Source of the DNA: Anthonomus grandis grandis | Lineage: Eukaryota; Arthropoda; Insecta; Coleoptera; Curculionidae | Length of the DNA stretch: 64,000 nt | Direction: 5' to 3' | Assembly (NCBI RefSeq): GCF_022605725.1 | Contig: NC_065548.1 | Coordinates: forward strand, 45,439,131 to 45,503,130 | Part shown: positions 10,974 to 22,563 of the stretch, in pieces | Layout of the letters: each line of letters starts with the position of its first letter | Numbering within the stretch: the stretch's first letter is position 1 | The notes under the pieces: model-generated | The model's database searches: none | The model's input: only the letters and a program-made list of their open reading frames with translations | Told to the model about the DNA's origin: nothing | Made by a program: the position numbers and the translations under genes

Positions 10974-11720
10974 TTATCTTATTGACTCTGCTGCATATGA
11001 CTTCTTATTAGAGAAATTTATTTCAAATTTAATAGCATTCATATCCTTTTTCACTTTTTTAGTTAGTCGTCGATATGCGATTTTGGCCATACCAATTCGA
11101 GCCCTAATTTCCTCGTCACAGTCCCACTCGCTGTTAACAGATTCGAGGTACCTAAGTCTCATCAATTGTTCGATGCTTTCGCCCTCTACCTCGAGAGTAA
11201 CCTCTTGGAATCTCTTTAGTGATCACCATGGATTTCGTTTTAGACATTTATCTTATTTAATAGATGCTGAAGATCCTTTAAAGTGAAAGCCAACACCACG
11301 GTATTGTCGACGTATTTGATATTATTGATGGGTCTGCCATTGACCTCGATGTCTCTGTATGCATTTCAGGAGCAATTCAAAATGTTTTCTTCGCAAAAAT
11401 GCTAAAAAGCATCATAGACAAAATACAGCCCTGTCGCACTCCCTTGGTTACATCAAGAGCCTCGGTGATTTTGTGTCGTTTATCTTCACCTCGGTTTTCT
11501 GGTTCCAAAATAGTTGTTTTATGTTTTGAATATGCTTCTCATGTATTCCAATTTCTCCGAGTCTTGCTAGAAGTAAATCATGTTTTACATTATCGAAAGC
11601 TCTTTGGTAATTAATAAAACAGAGAAAGACATCCTGTTGTTGATCGTAGTACCTTAATGCCAGAAGCTTAAGAGCGAGAACCAAGCCTCTGTTCTTCTCA
11701 GTCCCCATACTTAATTATCG
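10974..11720 (-). pseudogene. RTE-like LINE reverse transcriptase relic
   Basis: Minus strand 11708-11448 is open and reads GLVLALKLLALRYYDQQQDV, then CFINYQRAFDNVKHDLL and QLFWNQKTEVKIND: the palm region with the D-Y-x-(K/R)AFD motif. After a frameshift comes INNIKYVDNTVVLAF, where the catalytic YADDT has become YVDNT, then RLRYLESVNSEWDCDEEIRARIGMA (11165-11085). Motif order and style match RTE-like insect LINEs. Stops, frameshifts and the lost catalytic aspartate make it inactive. Confidence 0.8.
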
Positions 11721-11724
11721 TTGG

Positions 11725-12295
11725 ACCGCCTATTTGATTATGCATGGTTTCCACGTTGTCTTCTTGGTTATTATGAAAATGGGTTGTTGCATATTTTAAC
11801 CAAGTTTACCATAGGATCGTTCAGGAACGTCTTCGCAATCAGGATCATTTATCAGGCCGAATTTTTAAAGTCGGCTCTCATGTTTTTCCTTGTGTTTGAT
11901 TCACTAAGACTTCGAACATTAGGCTTTGACTGTCTTTCCTTCTTCTTTAATTTATAAAAAGTTTCTAAAGTTACTTGCGATGAGAGGCAATGTCTTAACC
12001 TTAATAGGCAACTATATGCTTTATACTGTTCTGGTACCTGAGTATTTGATTCTTCACTCTGTCTTCTAGTGATTTCCACGTGTAGAGCCGCATATACAAT
12101 ATTTATCAATTACGTTACTACGATTAGTTGCTCTGCCGTCAGGGTTACGCCATATATTTCTCTTTAAAAATCACATGGTCATAAATCATTGACATAAATC
12201 TCCAAAGTATTAGTTAACAGTTACTATTACGACATTTAATTTTTATAATACTGACAAATATAAAATTATTTATTAAAATCATCAAAATCTCCTGT
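11725..12295. other. unassigned; one 85-codon open frame
   Basis: The minus-strand frame 12109-11852 is open for 85 codons with a basic stretch (FYKLKKKERQSK), but I recognise no domain and it lies just upstream of the LINE relic. It could be LINE 5' sequence. Confidence 0.35.
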
Positions 12296-12299
12296 ATTC

Positions 12300-12660
12300 T
12301 CTATTCCGCTATAGCTCCGTTATTCGGCGCCCATTCCTCCGAGGCAATAATATTGCCGACAATTTAAAATTGTCCGGTCATTACATCTTTTGTGTCCCGT
12401 CCAACGACAGAAATTGAATTTTATGCCATTCAAAGTCGTAATTCGCATGCGGTGGTTTTGACGTGGCCGTCAGCGGACTGCTGGGGGGCGCGCGTGCTCC
12501 ACCACAATACCTACAAACTTCACCGGCTTTGTAATCTAATGTGACGTTTATATTTGGACGTTTATTTCACACATCAATTTGCTCGTTCGCGTATATTTCG
12601 AAAACGGCTCGGCTCGCACCCTCGCCCATCATGCTGTTATTGTTGGGATATTTCGGGATG
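12300..12660. other. CpG-rich island, possible promoter region
   Basis: Clearly richer in GC and CpG than its surroundings (for example around 12465-12505 and 12595-12635). It contains an inverted CCAAT box and a TGACGT half-site near 12540. No ORF of length starts here. It could be a host promoter or an old GC-rich element end. Confidence 0.35.
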
Positions 12661-12964
12661 TATTTTACATTTTCGTGATATATGTATGTTATATATTCCA
12701 ATAAATGGAATACTGACTAATGATGTCGATGAATTTTTGATTTTTATTTCGATTCTTTTAATATAAATTGTTATTTCATGTTTACTTCACTTCTTAGCTT
12801 TATTAGTTCCTCCTGTAAGTTATGTAATAGTCATTGAACTATTTAAGAACATTCAGCCGTAAGTTCATAACCTTTAAATAATTTACAGATACAATGGATA
12901 TCAGCTAAATAGAATAAAGTCCTATTTTTATTATTGCCTATTTTTTCAACAAAAAAAAATTATA

Positions 12965-14290
12965 CAGGTGAGTCATGTAACAGTACTCAATATCAACTTG
13001 TTTATTCTAAATACGACTCTCTATAATACTTAATATTTTGATTCTTCAAGATATTCTTAACATATCTTATATACAATTTCCTATACCATTTTTTTCAATT
13101 TATTGCAAAAATTAACATTAACAGGAAAATATTTGGTTAAGGTACTGTCAAACATTGATTTGTTAGTGGGGTGGCGTTCCATTTTGTTGAAACCATATGA
13201 TATAAGCTAAAACTGGATTTGCTGGATAAGGGTATAAGCTTGGCGCGATATTATTTTAGGGCAGTGTTAAATAAATATCACCATCCAAATTGCTATCGAT
13301 GAACAAGGGACCTATGATAAAACCTATATTTTCAACAACTCCTGCCTAAAGATTGACGTTTTTAGGGTGTTGGGTATGTTGTTTTCTCATCCAGTGAGGA
13401 TTTTCTTCATACCATTAGTGGCAATTTTGTCGATTCACATGACCAGCAAGTGTAAAGGTGCACTCATTAGAAAATAAAACAGGCTCTGATTGGACCTCAA
13501 TGTTATTTAATTTTGTCATCATTACTTTACAAAGAACTATTCTCCTATTAAAATCATCTTCCATGAGTTTCTAAGTTAGTACCAATTTATAGGGATGCAT
13601 TTTATTTTATTTCAATGTTCGAATAAACGATGAATGCCTAACATTAAACATTGGTGCTGCTTTTTGACCATAAATATGTGGACTGTCCTCAAACTCAAGC
13701 ATAATATCCAATTTCGCGAAACTGCTTTTCTATTTTACTAGTCCTCCCTTGGGATAATGAAGGAATTTTTTTTTATTTAATAAGCAAGCAACTTGCATTT
13801 GTGTGCATGTGCTATTTCCATAATAAATTTTCTGTAGAAATATTTTATTTTATACGTTTCTGTTAAATGAAAGATTCTTCCGATAAGCAGTTAAAGAAAT
13901 TCAAACTATTATGACAATGTTAACTATTCCTGTTAGCCAATAATTCACAAGATTAAGCACCTCAGAACAAAGTGAACTAGAAGAACATAATTTTATTTAT
14001 TTTTTTTTAACTTCATGTCAGTAAAAAGGTATGTTGAAATCCTTTATGTTTACTTTTCCATAATTAAAACTAAAATAATTTATGAAATAAGTATTTTATA
14101 ACCAGTTTTTGAATTAAATCGGAAATTACTTAATATTTCCGAATCAGTTAAAAATTGGTATAGAACATTGTACATGAAATATGTTGAGAATATTCTTTAG
14201 AATCCAAAAATTGAGTAACATACAGGATATCGTATTTAAAATAAGTGAAGAGTTCATATTTATCAACGTGTCTGAGCATTTTTTCGAAAA
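12965..14290 (-). mobile_element. decayed mariner-like element MLE-B
   Basis: The left end begins CAGGTGAGTCATG after TATA at 12961-12964. The segment 13000-13110 (TTCTAAATACGA...CCTATACCATTTTT) recurs inverted at about 14130-14245, giving degenerate TIRs of 110-150 bp. The right boundary is approximate. Between them lies a minus-strand transposase relic. Divergence between TIRs is much greater than in MLE-A, -C or -E, so this is the oldest mariner here. Confidence 0.7.
13140..13770 (-). pseudogene. mariner transposase relic (MLE-B)
   Basis: Minus-strand reading, across many stops, gives CTFTLAGHVNRQNCHYW near 13450, NPHWMRKQ near 13390, VNLWAGVVENIGFIIGPLFI near 13340-13290, and IWFQQNGTPPH near 13190 (QQD changed to QQN). 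These follow the transposase order from the first catalytic block to the second. The SPD/PLD third block was not recovered. Confidence 0.65.
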
Positions 14291-16486
14291 ACCCTCATTT
14301 ATTTATTATGGAATTTATTCTATGTTGCTGATACATACTGTATATGTCGAATATTGAGCGACTAGAGCTTTAACATGATATTAAATTTCAGAAGTTAATT
14401 TTAATTTAACACAATTCAAAAATAAATATTTAATCCCACATACATTAAATATATTGATGTGATTACATGTTCCTCAAGTAACTAATGGCAAGATGCAAAG
14501 TGTTCGTTATACCCCAAATAGCTACAAACGATTAACTCTTTAGTAATATTGATATTAAGAATATGCAGTTTTGCGAACAATAGTAGTAATAGTAGCAGCA
14601 GCCCCTTAGCTTAGCTCACCTTTTGCACTTACCTATAAGATGGTACGCAGTTTATTCTCTTTGCCACTCCACAATTGGGTCACAGCGAACTTTGCACCAA
14701 TCTCAATATGTGCAGGTACAGTAGGGAGATTTTTGGTTTATCTTTTCCTAACTTTTGTCCATTTTCTCATTTCGAAAAAGAGCTTAGGCCCAAGCCTTGC
14801 GAGGTCATAATCACATAAATATATTTTGGCGCCCAACATAATCAAATCGAATTTTGAACCAGTTCTTATCGCTTGACCAGATAAAAAGATTTCCCTGAAA
14901 TAAAAATTCCCGAGTTCCCAGCATTTTCGTTTTAGCTGTCCAAATGCCTAAATATATTTGTAATACTGGCAAACAGCCATGTTGGTGGAAATGACTGGGT
15001 ATATTTTCTTTAGTCATTTGATGTGGTACAACCGAAAATCATGTTCGTTTTGTCTTCATCAAGGTCGTTTTTAGGATATTGCAAAACAATTGTTTTAACA
15101 CTTATGCAAAAATTCAGCATTTTTTCGAAAATTTTGCCACAAATAACTCATTGAATCGAGTCTCTACATACCCAGTAAACAAAAAAAAAAAAATGTAGTG
15201 TGTTTTAATTCAACATGCAATGAAAATAATGTTAAAAACTCTCAAGAACATGTTTTTTTGCTTTATTTTACCATTACATTGAGTTCGCATGGTTGTAAAA
15301 CTAACTTATCATGTTCGATCGCGATAATATTAAAATTTACAGGAGTTGTTGCTTATTATAATCACTTTAACACGTCTTAATCGTTAATGAATTTAATTAA
15401 AAATTTTTAAGCTATAAATAAATCTCTTGAAAAGTGGTAATTACATAAATAGTATAAGATATACGTATGACCAGGAAATTCACAAAAAAATCTGTGATAC
15501 AGCAAATCATTTTTTTTAACTAACGTTTGGTGTTTATCAAACATAGTAATCCAAGCCCCTAAAAAATGTTGCATTACAATAAGAACGATATCATACTTAA
15601 AGTATTACATAATTATAGCATTCAATCAATATTAATAAGATAAGCTGATCGAAGTAATATGGATAACTATAATAAATCTTATTATATTTGTTGTGAGTAA
15701 TATGTCCTATGGTCAATAAAAATCTGTTCAGTCGTTACTGGTTTTTTGCCACTGATTGCAAGAGAACAATTTCGCTCATTGCGAGCTTAGCTACAAAAGG
15801 GAAAGAGAGGTTTAATTATAAAGGACTTTAAAACTGGTTAAAAGATACTTTCAATAAACGAGGTTTCACTGTTATTTAAGAAAAAAGTGATAAAAACTCG
15901 TTGATTAGTTTTTATTGGTACACTTGATCAATGCATTTTATAAAACGTCTTTGAGACTTCTCTTTAATGATTTTCTGGAAAATTAATACGCCTGGTCGGT
16001 CACGCTAAAGGCACAAGCATTAGTCCGCTATAATGTGAGTATTTCATTTTCCTTAGTACCTTTCTTCCATAATTCTGATCTTCATCTTGGTAAAACCGTT
16101 TGCCTTTAAGGTTGCTAGGAAATTGGTCACTGCAAATAATGGACTTTGATGGTTATATTACAGCCAAGTCTTTTAGAATTCAAAAGTATGTTGATTAATG
16201 CATCGTAATTAGTCACTTTACGATTACCGAGCAAATTCTGTACAACTCATATGAAGGCGTAAGAAAATTAGCATCTTTCATGAGTAATCTTATTTGGGAG
16301 ATATCAAAAATTTAAAACAATTAAAGATACTAATTAGACATACCAACAACTCATACAAAGAATTCTAGAAATAGTTATGTCTGTACAGAGATTCTGAAAT
16401 TCAAATAAATACACTTTGCCGTCTGAATATGCCTTTTGCAAGTTTATTAAAAATCATAACTTCATCACTTTTTTAACACGCTTATA
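14291..16486. other. 2.2 kb with nothing recognisable
   Basis: AT-rich. The open frames 15017-14811 (minus, 68 codons) and 15198-15380 (plus, 60 codons) show no domain. A short A-run sits at 15180-15193. No TIR, TSD or LINE motif found. Confidence 0.5.
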
Positions 16487-18059
16487 CAGGGTGTTTCAGA
16501 ACTATGGGATCAAACTTCTAGGGGTTGTTCAGTGCAACAGTAGAATCCATTTGAATATAGGAACTCATGTCCGGAAATGTGTCACTACGCCACTACGGCC
16601 CTAAGACGCGTTTAAATTTAGAAAAAATATTAATTACCTAAATAGGATTTGATGCATTTATTTTTACCTTTTGTATATGATACCATCACAACAATTGTTC
16701 AAAATTTCTTCTTCCAACCTCAATACACCGTTTTAAACGCCGCACATGATTTCGGCGGACTACACTCAAAAATTTGATACTCGTTTTGAATGATTTCAAA
16801 TGCTGCTGTTGTTCATCCAATTAAGTCTAGCTCTGATTCTACTGGATTTTCGTAGATTAAAGACTTTACATGTCCCCACAAGAAAAAATCGAGCGACGTT
16901 AAATCGGGTGACCTAGGAGGCCAAGAAACTGCTCCACCTCTGGCAATCCAACGGTGCCCAAACCTCTGAGCCAAATACTCGCGTACTTGTACAGCAAAGT
17001 GAGCCGGCGCTCCATCAGGCTGAAACCACATTTGCTGTCTAACGTTTAGTGGAACATTTTCAAGGAGTTAGAAAGAGTGGGAGAACTTGCCCCAAGAAAC
17101 GCAGATAAATAGGTCCTGTTAACCGTTCCGGTAGAAGGTATGGCCCAATTAAATAGTCATCAACAATGCCTGCCCATACGTTGACAGACCAACGATTCTG
17201 ATGTTTTCTTGGAAAAATTGCATAAGGATTTTCTTCATCCCAAACATGGCTATTCCTACTATTAAAAATACCGTCTCTTGTGAAAGAGGCTTCATCGGTC
17301 TACAAAACATATCTTAAAAAATTTGGTTGTGCAATGATGTGATCCAGAAGCCATCGACAAAATTGAACTCTAGGATGATAAACGGCTGCAGTCATACCTT
17401 TTGGATCATCATAACTTTCTAAAAGTGGTACGGATGGAGTTGTTGCTCGTGTAGTACCCGCCAGACAGAAGCGTTACTCGTATTCATATTCGTAGCAACG
17501 TCACGTGTGCTATTTGATGGTTCATCGACAACGCTGAAGCACCTCTTCTTCAAATTCGACCGTTCTGACGGTTCGAGCAACACCAGTATCATGCATCTTG
17601 GTCTTAAACATGCCTGTCTCAGCGAGCCGCCGATGAACCGCAATAAACTTTTTGTATCCAGGATGCTGTTGTTCGGAAAACGTTCATGATACAACCGCGA
17701 TGCTGCTCGTGCATTGCAATTTGTTTGATCCAAATGCATATCCGCCAATTCTTGAGTGGTAAAGTTTTCCATTAGCAATAAATGTTTAAAAATTGTAAGC
17801 TATAAAATTTTTAAACATGACATTCAGAATTGACATTGATAAGCGTTGATTTTAAACAATTGTTGTTATGGTATCATGTATAAAAAGTAAAAATAAATGC
17901 AGCAGATCCTATTTATGTAACTAATGTTTTTTATAAATTTTAACGCGTCTTAGCGCCGTAGTGACGCATTTCCGGACATGGGTTCCTATACTCAAATGGA
18001 TTTTTCTGTTGCACTGAACAACCCCCAGAAGTTTGATCCCATAGTTTTAAAATACCCTG
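16487..18059 (-). mobile_element. mariner-like element MLE-C with ~210-bp TIRs
   Basis: A 1573-bp element. Left TIR 16487-16703 and right TIR 17851-18059 begin CAGGGTGTTTCAGAACTATG and CAGGGTATTTTAAAACTATG, and stay alignable throughout. TA dinucleotides flank it at 16485-16486 and 18060-18061. It contains one broken transposase on the minus strand. It inserted into sequence I cannot identify. Confidence 0.95.
16687..17772 (-). pseudogene. mariner-type transposase (MLE-C), broken
   Basis: The start at 17772 (MENFTTQELADMHL) is followed by a frameshifted HTH region with RLAETGMFKTK, then stops near 17510. Later blocks: HPRVQFCRWLLDHI, DEASFTRDG (first catalytic D), SVNVWAGIVDDYLIGPYLLP, MWFQPDGAPAHFA (QQD changed to QPD) and RSPDLTSLDFFLWGHV. 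The end is restored in another frame as CIEVGRRNFEQLL. Spacing between the second and third aspartates is 36, as in MLE-A. At least three frameshifts and several stops. Confidence 0.85.
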
Positions 18060-18516
18060 TATTAGTTCGGGTTGTATCTGTGTATGTATATATGTATCGG
18101 AATCTTTGAGCTTAGTTTTCACTGGTTTCTAAAAGTCTGATGACAATTTTTTTTATTTACACTGACACTTAAGTTTGGTTGACGTTCAAAAACAATATAA
18201 TGATCAATGACATTTAAATGGGTCTGTCTATAGTTGCACAAACGGCCAGCAGAATTTTGCTTAATTGTACATTAAATTAATTGTATTTTCTATTTATCAA
18301 ATTAATATACTTTTAGAGTTAAGATTCATTTTATCGATTTTAATAATAAGAGTATGAAAAATTTCGTACATGCCTCCGCCCCTGAAACTATATAAGTTTT
18401 TTTATATCGTTTCTTTAAATCATTTGTATTAGAAATGATAATCATCTTTATCGTTTTTAATAAATCTTTTGAAATCAACAAAATGTGTTTTTGATTTTAT
18501 TGGTAAGTTATATATA
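18060..18516. other. no recognisable gene
   Basis: AT-rich spacer between MLE-C and the lone terminus at 18517. No features seen. Confidence 0.45.
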
Positions 18517-18560
18517 CAGGGTGGCTAAACGAAAACGAAACTCTTGAAAATCTTGATTAT
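18517..18560 (+). mobile_element. lone mariner-type terminus, no partner found
   Basis: CAGGGTGGCTAAACGAAAAC preceded by TATATATA resembles the tip of MLE-E (CCGGGTGGCGCATCGAAAAC at 49198). No inverted partner is visible downstream, so the other end is lost or too diverged. Confidence 0.4.
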
Positions 18561-20149
18561 TATACCTAAAAATAACGTCTTTAATTTAATGAATTTATTC
18601 CAAGTTAGAGACTCGCACTGTATAATGCAAGAAATAATTTATTATTTATTATGCAAGTAAGGCGTCAGACATTGGATAAAGCCCCTGATAAGAATAAACT
18701 GCTGTCAGTGTGACATATGAAATAGCAAAATGGCAAATAAAATAAGCCCCGTAACTCGTTCGTTCGCAAAAAAGGGGAAAAGCGAATTGATTCCATTAAG
18801 CAAACAATTTTCGAACATTTCTCGTCATAATTTATTCACGTAAAGCAATTACGAACGCGAGCTGATCTCGAAAGAGCATTCATTAAAAATTTGACGATTG
18901 CGATCCGACAACTTAAGCCAATTGCAGAACGATATACAATAGAGAGGCGCAGCAAGCCGGGGCTGAACAAAGAAATGAGTTCACTTGTTTGCGTTTGAAC
19001 TGCGCGCTAAATCAAATTTAAAATTTATACTCGGCACTCTTTGATATACTTGAAATCCTTTGTACAGTTGCTAGCGGATTGGAGCCCTGGATTTTTGTTT
19101 GGACTAGGGGATGATTGCTTTTGTAAATATTCTTTTTTCGTAGACGGTAAATGAGATATAAACGAATCGGATCTGATTGAAGGTCCTTTATTTGGTATTT
19201 GGAAACGCGAGGAGGTATATGCAAAATAAAAGTCTATCGTTGAGATTTTTATGTTGTAGACATAAGTTTATTTTTTAATTCTTAGACTCCTTTAAAATAG
19301 CAATCAATGAAATCAAATCAATTCTGCAAACTCGGTTAAATGTTGGCTCTTCTATTTATTTAAGAACCTTCTGGCATATTGTAAATATTTGGTAGTTTTT
19401 GAGCAACTGCAATATTGTTTTCATTGAAAAGAGCAATAAAATTAGCCTAAATCCTCAGATTTATCAGAAGTAATTTTTTGTTCAAAGCACAGACTAACTC
19501 GACGCAGTAGAGAAAATCTTATATACCTTTCCTGCTTTATTAAATGCTTTTGAATCAAATTACCCATGTTGTTCTATTGTCTAAGTTAATAATATTCGGA
19601 TATCATTATAAATATGTATTAATTTGCCTAATTTAATACACATAATAATAATATTGTTATCAATAAATTAACACTAACTTACATTTACAAATTGTTGTTA
19701 ATATGTATTGGCAAACACGTTTTCTTATGTGACCCAATAAGTAAGTGTCTCTTGTCATACTTACGAGTAAAACATCCAAATATCGCCTAGTCAAAGGATA
19801 TTTTCCTAAAGGTTAAGGCCTTTTACATTTTTTCCTTAAATGTATTTACTTAATAAGTGAGATAAGGAAGAAATTAATATTTCTTTGTAGCTTGTGTTTG
19901 TAGCTGGAGATATTAAGATAGAAAAACGACATGATGTGTTAGTTATGCAGATTCTGACAGGCGAATATCTTAGTTTAATATTAATACTTATTATCAGTAG
20001 TATAAGGCTGCTAGCTGCTTTATTTTTACGAATGATTTATCCAAAAGTTGAATCATGTACAGTTAAGGCAGATCTAAAGGATCAACATAGTTTTCCCTTT
20101 AAATACCTATTACGTCGATGTTCTGAAGATGGCTGTAGCTGCCATTAAA
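18561..20149. other. unassigned; possible body of the lone-terminus element
   Basis: The part 18720-19010 is less AT-rich than its surroundings and may be decayed element body. Open frames 19224-19018 (minus) and 19894-20148 (plus, with one hydrophobic stretch) have no recognisable domain. Confidence 0.4.
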
Positions 20150-21400
20150 GATTAGTAGCATATAATAGCATTAAAAAAAATTAACAAGCTAGAAGCTAAA
20201 TCAAGAACGGATATCAGAGCATCAATAAAAACATGCAAAAAAAAGAAAAGACCTTATGGATAAAAGAAGAAAAATTAGCACCCTTAAACATAAAATTATA
20301 AAGACGAAAACCAAAGATGGTCTGAGACACTACAAACTTCTGTGAGTTGATTTTAAAACGTTTATCACAAAGGGGCGACTCAGAATACATCAGTTAAAAG
20401 ACACCAACGGAAATACCACAGAAGAAAAAAGTGAGCTAATAAATTATACCGAGAGTTTTTATAGTACAATATATCAAGAGACGATTCCAGAACCACCAGA
20501 AAAATTATTAATGTTGGATCCAAACAATTGCCAAGCATCACCATAGAAGACACACAATTAAAAATATCCCAAATGAAGAATAAGAAAACATCAGTGGATG
20601 ATGTTAAAAGTACCTGAGACAAGTTTATATATTCAGTCAATATGATTATTAATAGGAAAATGTAACAAAGTGACAATGAACCACTATACCTTGCTTTCGC
20701 TGACTATATTAAAGCGTTCGATTACATAGAACTGTGGGCTATCTTCGATTTATTGAAATATATATATATATATATATATAAATATATATATATAATAATG
20801 CAACGTCAATAATAAAAATAGTAGAATATATAAAAACTAATAGAATTAAAATAAAAGGGAGAATTGGCAGGGTTGAGAGGGCAGGCTGACACCGGCTCTC
20901 CAAAGTGGTTCACTCTTGCATTAGTAGACACTGAAATAGGATAGAAACGGTATAAGAATTAATGGGAAAAATCTAAATCATCTTTGCGGATGATGTGCTT
21001 ATTTTTAGGATATCGGTGAATTAAAAGAAATGCTGTAAAAGTTCAAAATTGCATCAGAAAAATAGGGCTAACCATAAATCTAAGTAAAACAAAATACACG
21101 AATGCAGTTGGTAATATTGTTATGCGTCTCGGCAAGTAGGTCATAGAAAAAGTCATAAATTACGTCTACGAGTCTAAACATGAGTCTAATAAACATGGGC
21201 AGCTACAGGTAAACTGCCTTATATACTAAAGTAAATATATCCCAATTGCAAAATTCAAAAACGTTGGCTAGATGATGTCAAAGAAAGGATTGGTAGAGCT
21301 TAGCATCAGACAGCACAAAACAAAGAAACATGGAAACTGGCAGAGAAGGCCTATATTTAGTAGTAAACTGCGAAGGGCTGTCGAAGTACGAAGAAGAAGC
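20150..21400 (+). pseudogene. RTE-like LINE relic interrupted by a TA microsatellite
   Basis: Plus-strand reading in shifting frames: LKDTNGNTTEEKSELINYTE (20395-20455), YLAFADYIKAFDYIELWAIF at 20690-20745 (palm motif, D-Y-x-KAFD), a (TA)n tract, then DTGSPKWFTLALVDTEIG (20888-20940), LCFADDVLIF-like residues (20980-21005), KIGLTINLSKTKY (21060-21100) and a C-terminal RRWLDDVKERIGRA (21262-21300). The order is standard for an RTE-like LINE. Riddled with stops. Confidence 0.75.
20757..20796. repeat. (TA)n microsatellite
   Basis: About 40 bp of near-pure TA repeats, sitting inside the RT coding relic just after the KAFD motif, so it expanded or was gained after the LINE died. Confidence 0.95.
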
Positions 21401-21679
21401 ATGTAATTTCATTGAGTTGCTATGTGAAAATAAAAAACTCTGCCCAATCCAACCCAAGCAGATAGATTTGTAATTTCTTTGGACCCAGGAGTTTTCTTTC
21501 AAAAAATTTTTAAAACGAGGACAAAGCTTTTAAGCCCCACTTAAACATTGTTTGGAGTATAGGTACTACTTTTCTTCTAAACTTGGTCGCTGCATTTTTA
21601 TCTGGTGAAATTGTGTAAAATGTTATTAACGCACTCAATAAACTCCCATAAAAAACTGTAGTGATCGGTTTTTGCAATT
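21401..21679. other. no recognisable gene
   Basis: Short spacer between the plus-strand RTE-like relic and the minus-strand LINE. The minus-strand frame 21502-21278 overlaps the former's C-terminus and is a shadow. Confidence 0.4.
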
Positions 21680-22563
21680 TACCAAAGGCCGTTGGATAGG
21701 CTTTTTCTTTTTTTTAGGAAATGCACCGGCACAAAAGGGCAAATCCTATGGTATTCGAGTATGACGAGTAGCGCCAGTGTTACGAAGGTGTCTATGGATA
21801 TTTTGTTAAGTTTGGCAAATTGGAATGTCCAGGAAAGACGTAAATTGCGTGATGAATTCACAGACTTGTACTTCTCCATAAAAAGGATTTGATATAGCAT
21901 TTGATATAGCTTGATATAGCAACGTTCTAGGCGTCTGCAAATGCACTCGATATTCATAAGCTGCGTCTGCCTATAGATCTTGTATGTTCAGCTCTAAAAT
22001 GGAATGATATGGATCAGTTCGACAGAGTTATTGTGATGGTATGGATAAAATTTTGGCAGGTCCGCTACCTTCCTTATAGGCACCAAACTGGTCAAGCTTC
22101 AAAGTGTTTGAATGAAGAACTCAATTTGTTAAAGCAATACTCAAGATATAGACAAATCTGGGCCTTGTAAAGTGTTAAAAGCTATTGCGGTGTGCTTTTT
22201 CATTTTGAAAGAGAGAAGTTTTTGAGAAGCCGCTTAATCTATTTCCGCTACACAATCATACCAAGATATATTGCTTCCAACCTTCACACCTAACAAGCGA
22301 ACTGACAAAAACAGCGGCAAAGTAAGCTCAAACATCTTAAGGCTTGGGGCGGCAAAGGTAGCCTTCTTTGTAAGTACAGCAGCCTGAGTCTTAGATGCGT
22401 TATATTTAATCAGATTCCATTCACCCTACTCTAATGTGAGGTTAGGGTCGGCATTAATAGTAGTTACCTGGTGACGTCTATGGCACCTGGGTGTCGGCTG
22501 AAGATCATCTGGATCACCAATTTATTGTCGTCAGCAAAGATATAAAGTCAGAAAGGTAGTATA
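21680..22563 (-). pseudogene. LINE nLTR-C reverse transcriptase, 3' piece
   Basis: Minus strand begins beside MLE-D with FIFADDNKLVIQMI (FADD catalytic motif, near 22530), then SKTQAAVLTKK (22405-22370), LLGVKVGSNISWYD (22300-22260) and AASQKLLSF. It runs on, in broken frames, to about 21960, where CICRRLERC is read. Motif style resembles CR1/I-type LINEs. The 5' half is at 23850-24345 beyond MLE-D. Multiple stops. Confidence 0.75.

Noticed and set aside
11852..12109. 85-codon minus-strand ORF as a gene
   Set aside because: No recognised domain and adjacent to LINE debris.
19894..20148. 84-codon ORF with a hydrophobic segment as a membrane protein
   Set aside because: Single hydrophobic run in AT-rich DNA, no homologous features, overlaps the start of a LINE relic.
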